From IMG/VR virus record IMGVR_UViG_3300010354_000340, positions 1-32,073 of that record: a stretch of DNA of 32,073 nucleotides, one strand, 5' to 3'. Every line of letters starts with the position of its first letter. Within the stretch, counting starts at the first letter, position 1. The notes under the pieces were generated by a model. It ran no database searches, was not told the origin of the DNA, and worked only from the letters and a program-made list of their open reading frames with translations. The translations under genes were made by a program, and so were the position numbers. This DNA is from a virus. Of this stretch, positions 15,861-24,425 are shown piece after piece.

Positions 15861-16340
15861 ATGTATTTCTATGTAATTTGTACTCTATTTGATATAACCT
15901 CCACTGGGATATTATTTTTCAATTCTAATTTGAATAATCTCTTTCAAAGAAATCAACAAAGAAACTGGCAAGTTATACAACAATTAATACAACTGCGAGC
16001 TCAACCTATACTAATAACAGAACCGCAATGTTTAACTTTGAATCTAAAAGATTATCATTTTGGTTCTCAGTACACCGGAGAACAAAAAGTATGGTATACA
16101 ATATTCGCTGTTGAATATGATTTATTGTATCAACGAAAAAATGATTCTGTTGCTGCATTGGCCGAGGATTTTGATTGTGTACCAATGATTCCTTCTTTAG
16201 GAGAAAGTGTAAAATTTGAAATACCCAGTTTATTAACCACCGGGGACTGGAAAAATATATGTTTTTATAGTGAGCAGACTTGTCCTAGTGTATTAAACAT
16301 CAATTTCGATGAGATTAAAAATTCTCTAATAGGTAAATAA
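15861..16340 (+). CDS. Conserved phage protein of unknown function
   Basis: 159 residues with a hydrophobic start (MYFYVICTLFDI) and a RNQQRNWQVIQQLIQLRAQPIL stretch that I recall from hypothetical proteins of marine T4-like phages. Cysteines are scattered and do not form an obvious metal site. It follows the terminator by 30 nt. TTGACT at 15830-15835 looks like a -35 box but no -10 fits, so its promoter is not clear. The ATG at 15861 has no good Shine-Dalgarno. A late or structural role is suggested by the neighbours only. Confidence 0.65.
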   Translation: MYFYVICTLFDITSTGILFFNSNLNNLFQRNQQRNWQVIQQLIQLRAQPILITEPQCLTLNLKDYHFGSQYTGEQKVWYTIFAVEYDLLYQRKNDSVAALAEDFDCVPMIPSLGESVKFEIPSLLTTGDWKNICFYSEQTCPSVLNINFDEIKNSLIGK

Positions 16341-16361
16341 ACACATTGGTATGAGGATTTT

Positions 16362-16658
16362 ATGTCTATCTTAAGCGAAATTGAAAAAAAGAGTCTCGAA
16401 GCTCATGTTGAGTTATGTGCAGAAAGGTACCAAAACTTGGACGAAAAGCTAGACACACTAGAACAACGAGTGGGCGAATTGGAAAAAAAACTTGAAGCCA
16501 AAATGGAAGGAATGGAATCTTCATTAGACGAGATTAAATCTATGATCGCGGAAATGAAAGATCAGAGAAATAATCAATTGATCAAATGGGGTATAGGTAT
16601 TATTACTACTCTATTGTCATTGGTTGGATTTTTAGGTTGGCATTTATTATACAAATGA
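16362..16658 (+). CDS. Coiled-coil protein with C-terminal membrane anchor
   Basis: 98 residues. Residues 20-70 carry a heptad pattern rich in E, K, L and M (LDEKLDTLEQRVGELEKKL), predicting a parallel coiled coil. Residues 74-96 (KWGIGIITTLLSLVGFLGWHL) are one transmembrane helix. This layout resembles hemolysin-XhlA-type phage proteins and small proteins of cyanophages. It may work at the membrane during lysis, or at infection. The stop overlaps the next start (ATGA). A weak GAGGA before the ATG may serve as the RBS. Confidence 0.7.
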   Translation: MSILSEIEKKSLEAHVELCAERYQNLDEKLDTLEQRVGELEKKLEAKMEGMESSLDEIKSMIAEMKDQRNNQLIKWGIGIITTLLSLVGFLGWHLLYK

Positions 16659-16870
16659 GAATCATCGATCTTTTCAATCAGCCCTCAGTACCAGTTAACA
16701 ACGAAGAAGATAAGTTGTTAGAAAACCTATATCTCTATGATCATGTAGTTAAAAATGATCTGTCAGAGAGACAACAGTATATAATAGATTCCCTAGTAAA
16801 CAAAAATTTAGTAATAAGAAAAGTAGTAGATGGAACAGTTACCTATTTTGTCTCGCCAAGAATTCGATGA
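16655..16870 (+). CDS. Small hypothetical protein (71 aa)
   Basis: 71 residues from the ATG at 16655, which overlaps the preceding stop (ATGA); the apolar upstream extension is an artefact of the neighbouring frame. The DLSERQQYIIDSLVNKNLVIRKVVDGTVTYF portion has the helix-turn-helix then beta-hairpin layout of a winged-helix module, which would suit DNA or protein binding. The next gene starts inside it (overlap 41 nt). Function unknown. Confidence 0.65.
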   Translation: MRIIDLFNQPSVPVNNEEDKLLENLYLYDHVVKNDLSERQQYIIDSLVNKNLVIRKVVDGTVTYFVSPRIR

Positions 16871-17351
16871 TATATTAAACCAAGCCGGTCAAATCGTTAT
16901 TGATTGGTTTAATATAGAGATATCTAGATTATCTCGGCGTAAAATCTTATTTAGAAAAATCAAAAAGAACACTTATCAAATTGGCTCATTGACTATGAGT
17001 AAAAATGATAATGACCACTGGGAAGTAATTCACAATGATAAAAAGATCAATGATTTTTATTATCGTTCCTCGGCTTTTTTTTATTGTTTAAGTTGGGTGG
17101 ATAATAATTTAGTTACAGCAAAAGAATTGTTAGAATTAGATAGAACTCTTAGCAATAGAATAGTTGATCATTTTATTTTTAAAGAAAATATTAAAAAAAT
17201 TACCGATGATAGTTTTAAACGTGAAATTTTAATATCAAGATTTACAGAAAATGCACAACAAATAAATACAATTAAAGCTCGGTTAGAAAAAACTATCATT
17301 GATGCTAAATATAAAAAAACTAGGAACTCCCATGAATCTTACAGAAATTAA
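16830..17351 (+). CDS. Hypothetical protein
   Basis: 173 residues, rich in K, I, N and aromatic residues, mostly helical; no family recognised. It overlaps the preceding small gene by 41 nt and the following head-core-like gene by 20 nt, so it belongs to the same tight operon (15861-18329). The N-terminal half has alternating basic and hydrophobic residues (SRLSRRKILFRKIKK) and an FYYRSSAFFYCLSWV stretch; the second half is a long helix. The ATG at 16830 is the only reasonable start. Confidence 0.65.
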   Translation: MEQLPILSRQEFDDILNQAGQIVIDWFNIEISRLSRRKILFRKIKKNTYQIGSLTMSKNDNDHWEVIHNDKKINDFYYRSSAFFYCLSWVDNNLVTAKELLELDRTLSNRIVDHFIFKENIKKITDDSFKREILISRFTENAQQINTIKARLEKTIIDAKYKKTRNSHESYRN

Positions 17352-17985
17352 CCCAAAAGCCACTCCAGTTCGGCTTAATAAATTTTTCGAAAGTCGTTTT
17401 GGATTTACTATCGATTTTGAAAATTTAACTTTATCTAAAGCACGTAAAATTTACAGAACTTTAGATGAAAATCTTAATAAGATTAAATCAAGCTATGGAG
17501 TTCATTTCTCAGAGACCAATCCTAAGTATACTGAACTACTTAGCGTTAAGGAAGGGTTATCTTTGTGGATCAGACAAAATCGTGTTCTTACTGAGGGAGA
17601 AGTTTCTGAAGCCGAAGTTAAAGTAGCAGCACGTAAAATGGTTGACGAAATTCAAGGTATGGCAGAAAAAATCAGCAAAATGCAAAACGAAGAGCTGGTC
17701 GCTATTATACAAAAAGCTCGAGACGAAATAGGAATTCAACAAGCTGATTCATTTAAAGAAGCTGCTTTTGCTTCATTATCTACTTTATTAACTACTCTAC
17801 AACAACAACAAGATACACTCGATCTTGCAGTTAGAACATTAGCCGGAGAAGAAGGAACTGCAATGGCTATGCCCGAAGCTCCGGTCAGCGATCTTGACCA
17901 ACTAGGAACAGTTCCAGAACCGACCTTTCAAGCTACGGCAGGAGCAGCTGGTGGAACAGCACCAATGGGACGCGAACGTAGATAA
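17332..17985 (+). CDS. Possible head core or scaffold-associated protein
   Basis: 217 residues from ATG at 17332 with AGGA 7 nt upstream. Mostly acidic and helical, with a middle section (about 95-165, SEAEVKVAARKMVDEIQ, QQQQDTLDLAVR) of coiled-coil character and a proline/glycine/alanine-rich tail (about 170-217) that is probably disordered. An LTE/GE site near residue 94 fits head-protease specificity. I recall related proteins in cyanophages, where I believe they are linked to the prohead, but I cannot confirm. Its stop and the next start share one base (TAATG). Confidence 0.65.
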   Translation: MNLTEINPKATPVRLNKFFESRFGFTIDFENLTLSKARKIYRTLDENLNKIKSSYGVHFSETNPKYTELLSVKEGLSLWIRQNRVLTEGEVSEAEVKVAARKMVDEIQGMAEKISKMQNEELVAIIQKARDEIGIQQADSFKEAAFASLSTLLTTLQQQQDTLDLAVRTLAGEEGTAMAMPEAPVSDLDQLGTVPEPTFQATAGAAGGTAPMGRERR

Positions 17986-18329
17986 TGAGATTCCGAGAAT
18001 TTGGGTTCATTCTTAAAGAAAATATTCAGTCAGATGCGGTGCTTTTGACTGTATTAAATCATCTGCAAAAAAAAGCTAAAGAAAGTCAAAGCGACGGAAA
18101 ATTTAATATGGACAGTGTTATAAACCATATTAGAAATGCCGGAGCGGATACTTTTGAGTATGATAATTTTGTTGATGCATTTGAAAATAATCAAGCAGTT
18201 AAAAATATGGTTTCTAACTTTAATAGAGAATTCATATCCTTAAGAGTCGATAGTCCAGCCGGAACTGGCGAATTAGAACCCGAACGTCAAGAAGAACTAG
18301 TTAGCAAAATGGCACAATCAGCTGTCTAA
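17985..18329 (+). CDS. Small protein with capsid-targeting-like N-terminus
   Basis: 114 residues. Begins MRFREFGFILKEN: a basic-aromatic-acidic start with an LKE/N site at residue 12, the pattern of T4 capsid-targeting sequences. The rest is helical and soluble (VLNHLQKKAKE, FNMDSVINHIRNAG, FVDAFENNQAVKNM), without a recognised motif. It is translationally coupled to the head-core-like gene (TAATG) and ends its operon before the promoter at 18334. A T4 internal-protein-like role is inferred. Confidence 0.65.
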   Translation: MRFREFGFILKENIQSDAVLLTVLNHLQKKAKESQSDGKFNMDSVINHIRNAGADTFEYDNFVDAFENNQAVKNMVSNFNREFISLRVDSPAGTGELEPERQEELVSKMAQSAV

Positions 18330-18333
18330 ATTG

Positions 18334-18362
18334 TTGATTTAATACAACACACCTGCTACAAT
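18334..18362 (+). promoter_or_regulatory. Sigma70-type promoter giving a leaderless mRNA
   Basis: TTGATT at 18334-18339, a 17-nt spacer and TACAAT at 18357-18362 with TG at 18354-18355 (extended -10). The ATG at 18369 is 7 nt after the -10 box, so the start of transcription and of translation should coincide. Confidence 0.8.
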
Positions 18363-18368
18363 TAATCA

Positions 18369-19055
18369 ATGTTAATTCAAAAATATGATTATCGACCATT
18401 GAGTCGAGAAACTTCAAACGGCCAAAGATTATATCAAACACCCGACGGTGAAAAATTACCTAGTGTTACAACTATACTAGATCGAACTAAAAGTGAAGAA
18501 AGTCGTCAAGCATTACAAGAATGGCGACAAAGAGTCGGAGTAAAACGAGCACAGGAAATTACAACTGAAGCAGCTAGTCGGGGTACTAGAATGCACAAAT
18601 ATCTCGAAGATTATGTCAAAAATAATAAACTTTCTGATCCCGGAACAAATCCATATAGCCAACAAAGTCGAAAGATGGCTGAGATCGTTATCAATGAGGG
18701 ATTGAAAAATGTTAACGAATATTGGGGCTTAGAAGTTCCTATATATTATCCTGGACTATACGCTGGAACTACTGATTGTGCTGGTGTTTGGAATAATCGC
18801 CCGGCAATTATAGATTTTAAACAAACCAATAAACCAAAGAAAAAAGAATGGATCGAAGATTACTTTTGTCAATTGGTAGCTTATTCTTTAGCTCATAATG
18901 AAGTATACAATACAGATATTCGAACTGGTGTTATTTTGATGTGTAGTCAGAACTTCGAATTTCAGCATTGGGTTATCGAAGACCAAGAATTCGATTTATA
19001 TACCGAAAAATGGTTGGACCGAGTAGCAAAATTTTATCGTATCAGCGATAAATAA
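18369..19055 (+). CDS. PD-(D/E)XK exonuclease, RecB/MGME1-like
   Basis: 228 residues. The nuclease core is clear: the helix GTRMHKYLE (H76, E80), then TTDCAG with D136, IIDFKQT with D149 and K151, and the DYFCQLVAYSLAHN helix (Q and Y of motif IV). This matches the RecB-nuclease family, and in layout the mitochondrial exonuclease MGME1, which degrades single-stranded DNA ends. In a phage it could process ends in recombination or degrade host DNA. It is read from its own leaderless promoter. The next gene follows by 15 nt with its own Shine-Dalgarno. Confidence 0.88.
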   Translation: MLIQKYDYRPLSRETSNGQRLYQTPDGEKLPSVTTILDRTKSEESRQALQEWRQRVGVKRAQEITTEAASRGTRMHKYLEDYVKNNKLSDPGTNPYSQQSRKMAEIVINEGLKNVNEYWGLEVPIYYPGLYAGTTDCAGVWNNRPAIIDFKQTNKPKKKEWIEDYFCQLVAYSLAHNEVYNTDIRTGVILMCSQNFEFQHWVIEDQEFDLYTEKWLDRVAKFYRISDK

Positions 19056-19070
19056 TCAAAAAGGATTGTC

Positions 19071-19619
19071 ATGGCTATTGTTCAACTATCAAGAATAACT
19101 AACCGACGGGGGTTGAATGAAAACTTACCCCAACTAGCACCCGGAGAATTAGGTTGGTGTTTAGATACTCGTTTATTGTTTATCGGTAACGGAACAATCG
19201 AAGAAGGTAGCCCTGCTATCGGTAATACCGAAGTATTAACAGAATTCAGTGATATTAAACGATTAGTTGAGGATCTTACCGGTCCATTATTATATAATAT
19301 TGCTGGAACTCACATACTTGATGACGCACAAGGTGATGGTATAACTGCGTCAGTTGATAGCGGATTTGGTTTCCCTGCTGCTGCTACTAGTGCAGTTATG
19401 GACTATAGAATTAAAAGAAATAATCGGTACCGAGCAGGCACAATGACTATTACCTTTAGCCCAATGGGTATTTCCTATACCGATAATTATACTGAACCCA
19501 TTGACATAGGTGTAGTATTAGCTCCAGTGATTAATCTGGGCTCAAAGAAGCTTTTTTACACTACAACTGCAACAGGTTTTGATGCAGAATTTATCGCTGC
19601 ACTAAAATATTTTAAATAG
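19071..19619 (+). CDS. Probable tail fibre or adhesin protein (Mtd-N-like start)
   Basis: 182 residues. The first 55 residues (SRITNRRGL, LAPGELGWCLDTRLLFIGNG) match the N-terminal module found in phage tail fibres and in the major tropism determinant, usually the part that docks the protein on the virion. The remainder is beta-rich with G, T and S (TMTITFSPMG, LFYTTTATG). No receptor-binding function can be assigned. A strong Shine-Dalgarno (AAAAGGA) precedes the ATG. Confidence 0.75.
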   Translation: MAIVQLSRITNRRGLNENLPQLAPGELGWCLDTRLLFIGNGTIEEGSPAIGNTEVLTEFSDIKRLVEDLTGPLLYNIAGTHILDDAQGDGITASVDSGFGFPAAATSAVMDYRIKRNNRYRAGTMTITFSPMGISYTDNYTEPIDIGVVLAPVINLGSKKLFYTTTATGFDAEFIAALKYFK

Positions 19620-19629
19620 TTAAAAATTA

Positions 19630-20073
19630 ATGTGGAATTTAAATTCGCAAGAACGTCTTGCTGAATGGAAAACTTTTAGACAACAATTAAATAACCATCC
19701 GCCAGAACAAGCATTAGAAAAAATTTGTTCTTTGTGGAGTTATGTTCCTTATGTTGACCATTATTTAGATCGAGTGCCGCCACAAAAATGGCCCGGTCCA
19801 TGGGAATTAATTTGGAATAATCACTATTGTGATCTTGCAAGAGCTCTCGGAATGTTGTATACTTGGGAGTTCACTGATCATGCTAAAAATTATAATTCAG
19901 AATTAAAAATTTATCACGATCATAAAAATAATCAACGGGTAAACTGTTTTTGTGTTTACCCGGGCGAATATGTGCTAAATTTATCTTACAATACAGTACT
20001 AAAAAAACATTCTTTTAATTCAGCCTACGAGTTGATACATACATATCCATCCAGCAAATTGATTGAAATTTAA
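19630..20073 (+). CDS. Hypothetical protein upstream of nrdA
   Basis: 147 residues, rich in W, Y and H (WPGPWELIWNNHYCDLARALGML; YHDHKNNQRVNCF). The C-terminal half is beta-rich. No family recognised; I have the impression of similar proteins in marine T4-like phages. It lies 10 nt after the fibre gene and 8 nt before nrdA, so it may belong to the reductase operon. The ATG at 19630 has no clear RBS. Confidence 0.7.
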   Translation: MWNLNSQERLAEWKTFRQQLNNHPPEQALEKICSLWSYVPYVDHYLDRVPPQKWPGPWELIWNNHYCDLARALGMLYTWEFTDHAKNYNSELKIYHDHKNNQRVNCFCVYPGEYVLNLSYNTVLKKHSFNSAYELIHTYPSSKLIEI

Positions 20074-20081
20074 GAGGTCAA

Positions 20082-22391
20082 ATGAATAAAACTATATCTG
20101 TTATAAAAAGAAATGGAACCAGAGAATTACTAGACATTGAAAAAATACATAAGGTCTTAGAGTGGGCCACTGAAGACCTAACTAATACTAGTGTAAGTGA
20201 TATCGAGATGAAAAGTCATTTACAATTTTATGATGGCATTACTACTGACGAAATTCATAATATTATTACCTATGCATCCGAAGGTTTAATTAAACAAGAA
20301 TACAACTATCAATATGTAGCTGCTCGTTTGGCATTGTTTCATCTAAGAAAAAAGGTTTTGGGACAATACGAACCTATTCACATTCGAGATCTGGTTACAA
20401 AAAATATTCAATTACGTGTATATGATGCCAATTTATTGAGTTATTATTCAACCGAAGAATGGGATAGAATCAATGGGTTTTTAGATCATAAGCGTGATTA
20501 TCGTTTGACTATTGCCGCGGTTAAACAAGCAATGGACAAATATCTTGTCAAGGATAGAACTTCGGGTCAAATTTACGAAACACCTCAATATGCTTTTATG
20601 TTAATTGCTGCGGTGATGTTTAAAAATTATCCACGCGAAACAAGATTGAATTATGTTAAGGATTTCTATGATGCAATTACCAAATTTCAAATTAGTTTGC
20701 CAACTCCTATCTTGGCCGGTGTTCGAACCATTACTAAGCAGTTTAGCAGTTGTGTGCTTATCGATGTTGACGACAACTTAGATAGTATCGGAGATGCTGC
20801 TACTGCGATCATGAAATATGGTGCCAAACGAGCCGGAATTGGCGTAAATGGTGGCCGAATTCGTGCAGTAAAGAGCAAAATTCGTGGCGGAGAAGTCAGT
20901 CATACAGGTGTTATACACTATTACCGTAAATTTGAAAGTAGTTTAAAATGTTGTAGTCAAGGCGGTATACGTGATGCTGCTATGACCTTATATGTTCCAG
21001 TTTGGCATCTTGAAATCGAAGACATTATTGTACTTAAAAATAATAAGGGAACACCGGATAATCGTGTTCGAAAAATTGATTATGGAGTACAATGGGACAC
21101 CTATTTGATACGTCGAGCTATTGCTAAAAAACCGATCACCTTGTTTAGCCCACACGATGTTACAGATCTATACGAGGCTTATTTTAAAGGTGATCGACAA
21201 GAGTTTGAATCTCTTTACGAAAAATACGAAGCTGATCCTAACATTCGTAAAAAACAAGTTCCCGGGCGTGAATTGTTGGAACTATTTTTGAAAGAGCGAC
21301 AAGAAACTGCTCGTATCTACAGTTTCATGGCTGATCATGTTAATACACATAGTCCTTTCAAACTGCCGATATTTCAAAGTAATCTCTGTGCCGAAATCGC
21401 ACTACCAACTCGACCTATTCGTAATGCAATTGATGTTGCAGAAGGGAAAATTGATTTCGAGGGGTGGATACAACTTTGTACCCTAAGTGCTATAAATCTC
21501 GGTACATTACGTAATTTACAGGATCTCGAAAAGCGTATGAATTTGTTAGTTCGTGGATTAAATGAAATTCTTGATTATCAAGATTATCCCATACCACAAG
21601 CTCAGATTGCTACAATGTTATTTCGTCCATTAGGCATCGGTGTTATTAATTATGCTTACTGGTTAGCCAAGCAGGGAATGACCTATAATGACCAAGCCGG
21701 ACATGATGCTACCCATCGATTAGCTGAGGCTATGTATTATTATGCTCTAAAAGCTTCTGTGGATTTAGCAGAGGAACGTGGAGCTATCCCTGGACTCAAA
21801 GATACTATCTATGCTGATGGTGGTTTAATGATTGATAATTATTGCCAAGAAGTTGATAAGGTAGTTACTGTTGGTCTAGAATTAGATTGGGAATCTCTAA
21901 GAGATCGTGTAAAGAAATATGGTGTTCGTAATGCTACACTTTTGGCTCTAATGCCTAGTGAAAGTAGTAGTATTATGAGTAACGCTACCAATGGTATAGA
22001 ACCGATACGTAGTTTAGTTACAGAAAAGAGTAATAAAAATACTAGTTTTGTACAAGTAGCACCCGATGCAAATCGTTTACGTAATCAATATGATTATCTT
22101 TGGGATATGAGACCTGACCATTTTGACGGGTATTTAAAAAACATGGCCATATTCCAAAAATTTGTTTGTCAAAGTATTAGCACTAATACTTCGTACAACC
22201 CCGAGCATTTTTCCGATGATAAAATTTCTTTACAAGTACTAATGAATCACTTTATACTTGCAGCTAAATTGGGAGTTAAAACTCTCTACTATGCAAACAC
22301 CAAAGGTCTCGATGAAGCCAAAGATGATCCTCTTAAAGACAGCACAGAGGAAATTGAGGATTTGGCCGATTGTGACGCATGTAAAATTTAA
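20082..22391 (+). CDS. nrdA: Ribonucleoside-diphosphate reductase alpha subunit (class Ia)
   Basis: 769 residues (T4 NrdA 754). Reduces ribonucleoside diphosphates to deoxy forms for phage DNA synthesis with NrdB and a thiol donor. An ATP-cone spans about residues 4-95 (VIKRNGTRELLDIEKI). Active-site cysteines appear in order: SSCVLID near 222, the thiyl site NLCAEIALP near 437 with the following Glu, and QLCTLSAINLG near 463. The C-terminal CDACKI (C764, C767) is the relay pair that glutaredoxin reduces. An AGAGG Shine-Dalgarno precedes the ATG; nrdC follows by 9 nt. Confidence 0.97.
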   Translation: MNKTISVIKRNGTRELLDIEKIHKVLEWATEDLTNTSVSDIEMKSHLQFYDGITTDEIHNIITYASEGLIKQEYNYQYVAARLALFHLRKKVLGQYEPIHIRDLVTKNIQLRVYDANLLSYYSTEEWDRINGFLDHKRDYRLTIAAVKQAMDKYLVKDRTSGQIYETPQYAFMLIAAVMFKNYPRETRLNYVKDFYDAITKFQISLPTPILAGVRTITKQFSSCVLIDVDDNLDSIGDAATAIMKYGAKRAGIGVNGGRIRAVKSKIRGGEVSHTGVIHYYRKFESSLKCCSQGGIRDAAMTLYVPVWHLEIEDIIVLKNNKGTPDNRVRKIDYGVQWDTYLIRRAIAKKPITLFSPHDVTDLYEAYFKGDRQEFESLYEKYEADPNIRKKQVPGRELLELFLKERQETARIYSFMADHVNTHSPFKLPIFQSNLCAEIALPTRPIRNAIDVAEGKIDFEGWIQLCTLSAINLGTLRNLQDLEKRMNLLVRGLNEILDYQDYPIPQAQIATMLFRPLGIGVINYAYWLAKQGMTYNDQAGHDATHRLAEAMYYYALKASVDLAEERGAIPGLKDTIYADGGLMIDNYCQEVDKVVTVGLELDWESLRDRVKKYGVRNATLLALMPSESSSIMSNATNGIEPIRSLVTEKSNKNTSFVQVAPDANRLRNQYDYLWDMRPDHFDGYLKNMAIFQKFVCQSISTNTSYNPEHFSDDKISLQVLMNHFILAAKLGVKTLYYANTKGLDEAKDDPLKDSTEEIEDLADCDACKI

Positions 22392-22400
22392 GGAATTTTT

Positions 22401-22655
22401 ATGATTACTGTTTATGGGAAACCTGGTTGCAGTTTTTGCGAACAGGCTAAAATGTTAAGCACCAGTCAGGGTCTAACATATAATTATATCGAATTGGATG
22501 TCGGTCAACCTAAAAAATTAGATGGAGAATATATTTCTCGCGAAGACTTTATGATGCTATTTCCTGATGCACGTACAGTCCCTCAAATTCTCGTTGACGA
22601 TATCCATGTAGGTGGATACCAAGAATTTAAACAATACTTAAAGGAATCGAAATGA
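22401..22655 (+). CDS. nrdC: Glutaredoxin
   Basis: 84 residues, a minimal glutaredoxin with the redox pair C10-S-F-C13 after a YGKPG loop, a TVPQILVDD cis-proline segment and a VGGYQEF end. It would recycle the C-terminal cysteines of NrdA, matching its position between the two reductase subunits. AAGGAA precedes the ATG. Its stop overlaps the nrdB start (ATGA at 22652-22655), indicating coupled translation. Confidence 0.94.
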   Translation: MITVYGKPGCSFCEQAKMLSTSQGLTYNYIELDVGQPKKLDGEYISREDFMMLFPDARTVPQILVDDIHVGGYQEFKQYLKESK

Positions 22656-23734
22656 CTGTTTTTAATAATAAACCCGTAGACCCTAGCAGTCAATATATGT
22701 TTTTTGGTGAACAACTAGGTTCAGCTCGATATGACAAAATTAAAAATCCAATCTTTGAAAAATTAACAAGAACACAAAATAGTTTTTTTTGGCAACCTGA
22801 AGAAATTAGTCTTACAAAAGATCATGCCGATTTTAAAGATCTTAGTGCTGCCGAAAGACATATCTTCACTAAAAACATTAGCTATCAAATTTTATTAGAT
22901 AGTGTACAGGAAAGAAGTCCGGTATTGGCATTTTTGCCATGGGTTAGTAGTCCTGAGTTAGAACCTTGCATTCTAACTTGGAGTTATTTCGAAGCTATTC
23001 ATGCTCGTAGTTATCAATACATCTTACAAAATGTATTCAATGATCCTACACAGATATTTGATAGTATTACACTAGATAAAGAAATTATGAAACGTTCTGA
23101 ATCAGTGACCAAATACTACGACGATTTTATCGACTATTCAAATCAATATCGTAACGGTAATGGCAGTCTATCGACTCTAAAAGAAAAGTTTTTTCTAGCT
23201 TTGATTAGTGTCTATGTATTAGAATCGATTCGATTTTATGTTAGTTTTGCCTGTAGTTTTAGTTTTGCTCAGTTGGGTAAGATGACCGGCAATGGACGAA
23301 TTATTAAATTAATTGCCAGAGACGAAAGTCAACATATGGGCATTACTATGAATATCATTCGTCTTTATCAAAGAGGAAAGGATGATCCCGAAATGACTGT
23401 AATTGCTCAACGACTAGAACCTATGATAGAAGAAATATTTGAAGAAGCTATTGAACAAGAACGTCAATGGGCAAAATATTTGTTTAAGGATGGTAGTATT
23501 CTTGGCCTCAATGAGGAATTACTTTGCCAATATGTAGAACATATAGCAGGTAAAAGAATGAAAGCAGTTGGATTAAAAAATCGTTACGAAAAAACTGTTA
23601 ATCCTTTTACATGGATGAATCAATGGTTAGAAGGAGAAACTACTCAAGTTGCTCCTCAGGAAGCCGAAATTGTCGATTATCGAATTGGCAGTATCGACAG
23701 CAATGTCAACGAAGAAGAACTTATCTCACTTTAA
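22652..23734 (+). CDS. nrdB: Ribonucleoside-diphosphate reductase beta subunit (class Ia)
   Basis: 360 residues. Carries the diiron-tyrosyl radical centre: the Asp in SYQILLDSVQ, then E, H and the radical Tyr in FEAIHARSYQY, Glu in VYVLESIRFY, and E and H in RDESQHMG, all in the order of E. coli NrdB. The C-terminal tail (IGSIDSNVNEEELISL) is of the type that docks on NrdA. No intein or intron interrupts it. AAAGGAA precedes the ATG, which overlaps the nrdC stop. Confidence 0.96.
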   Translation: MTVFNNKPVDPSSQYMFFGEQLGSARYDKIKNPIFEKLTRTQNSFFWQPEEISLTKDHADFKDLSAAERHIFTKNISYQILLDSVQERSPVLAFLPWVSSPELEPCILTWSYFEAIHARSYQYILQNVFNDPTQIFDSITLDKEIMKRSESVTKYYDDFIDYSNQYRNGNGSLSTLKEKFFLALISVYVLESIRFYVSFACSFSFAQLGKMTGNGRIIKLIARDESQHMGITMNIIRLYQRGKDDPEMTVIAQRLEPMIEEIFEEAIEQERQWAKYLFKDGSILGLNEELLCQYVEHIAGKRMKAVGLKNRYEKTVNPFTWMNQWLEGETTQVAPQEAEIVDYRIGSIDSNVNEEELISL

Positions 23735-23742
23735 GGAACACT

Positions 23743-24051
23743 ATGTTACTCGAAAAAATTCAAACTAATGAAGTATATTGTTTTAAACTGGTCAATGGCG
23801 ATGAGGTTATTGCTAGACTAGAGTCGTCTGATAACGATAATTTTACTTTAAACAAACCCACTACTCTTGTGCCCAGTTCACAAGGGATTGGGCTTATGCA
23901 AAGTATGATTGCTATGAAGCAGGACTCAACCGTTAAAGTATCAAGAAGCCATATTATTATGTATTCGGAAGTAGATCCTAGAATGAGAGATCATTACATT
24001 CAGACTACTACAGGTATACAGCCTGTAACTAAGGACAAAATTATTATCTAG
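23743..24051 (+). CDS. Small Lsm-like beta-barrel protein of marine T4-like phages
   Basis: 102 residues from the ATG at 23743 (AAGGAAC, 4 nt upstream of ATG region). VYCFKLVNGDEVIARLES (residues 10-27) has the strand pattern of the Sm-like fold, with a TLVPSSQGIGLMQSMI middle and TTTGIQPVTKDKI tail. I recall this protein as conserved but unnamed in cyanophages, also near nrdB. Role unknown; RNA binding or oligomer formation could fit the fold. A longer reading through the nrdB end was rejected because the good RBS is here. Confidence 0.72.
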   Translation: MLLEKIQTNEVYCFKLVNGDEVIARLESSDNDNFTLNKPTTLVPSSQGIGLMQSMIAMKQDSTVKVSRSHIIMYSEVDPRMRDHYIQTTTGIQPVTKDKIII

Positions 24052-24060
24052 TATAAATAT
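24051..24060 (+). promoter_or_regulatory. T4-type late promoter
   Basis: GTATAAATAT, identical to the boxes at 15307 and 25485, 44 nt before the ATG of the PAAR gene. It starts on the last base of the upstream stop codon. Confidence 0.8.
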
Positions 24061-24062
24061 TT

Positions 24063-24088
24063 TAGTCGGTAGGTTGAATTGCCGACTA
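24063..24088 (+). other. Leader hairpin between late promoter and PAAR gene
   Basis: TAGTCGG (24063-24069) pairs perfectly with CCGACTA (24082-24088) around a 12-nt loop, followed by TTTTA. It could be the terminator of the nrd operon or a 5'-end structure of the late PAAR transcript. The weak T tract makes termination uncertain. Confidence 0.45.
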
Positions 24089-24104
24089 TTTTAAAAGTCT
24101 AATC

Positions 24105-24413
24105 ATGCCAGGTCGAGCTCGTTTAGGTGATAGTGTGTCAGGAACATGTTATAGTCACAAGTCTGCTCAGTCAGTGACTGGAACTATTAACTCGGCCTCC
24201 TCAGACATAAAAATAAACAATATTTTAGTTGCTCGAAAGGGTGATACAGTAGCGTTAAGCTGTGGTCACGGAGGAGTTATTACAGGATCTTCCCCAGATG
24301 TAAAATCAAATAATCAATTGGTAGCACGATTAGGCGATGCTGTTTCTGGAGCCACTGGTGTTAATTTTGTAGGATCAATTACATCGGCTTCGGAAGATGT
24401 AATTGCAAATTAA
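24105..24413 (+). CDS. PAAR-repeat spike-tip protein (gp5.4-like)
   Basis: 102 residues forming the pointed cap on the baseplate spike, which pierces the outer membrane. PAAR-type repeats are seen: PGRARLGDSVSG at the start, VARKGDTVALSCGHGG in the middle and LVARLGDAVSG later, with the repeated ARxGD core and Cys/His residues that bind the tip metal. Length fits the T4 gp5.4 class. It follows a late promoter and is late expressed. The start codon has no obvious Shine-Dalgarno. Confidence 0.9.
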   Translation: MPGRARLGDSVSGTCYSHKSAQSVTGTINSASSDIKINNILVARKGDTVALSCGHGGVITGSSPDVKSNNQLVARLGDAVSGATGVNFVGSITSASEDVIAN

Positions 24414-24425
24414 AAGGAGTTTTCC

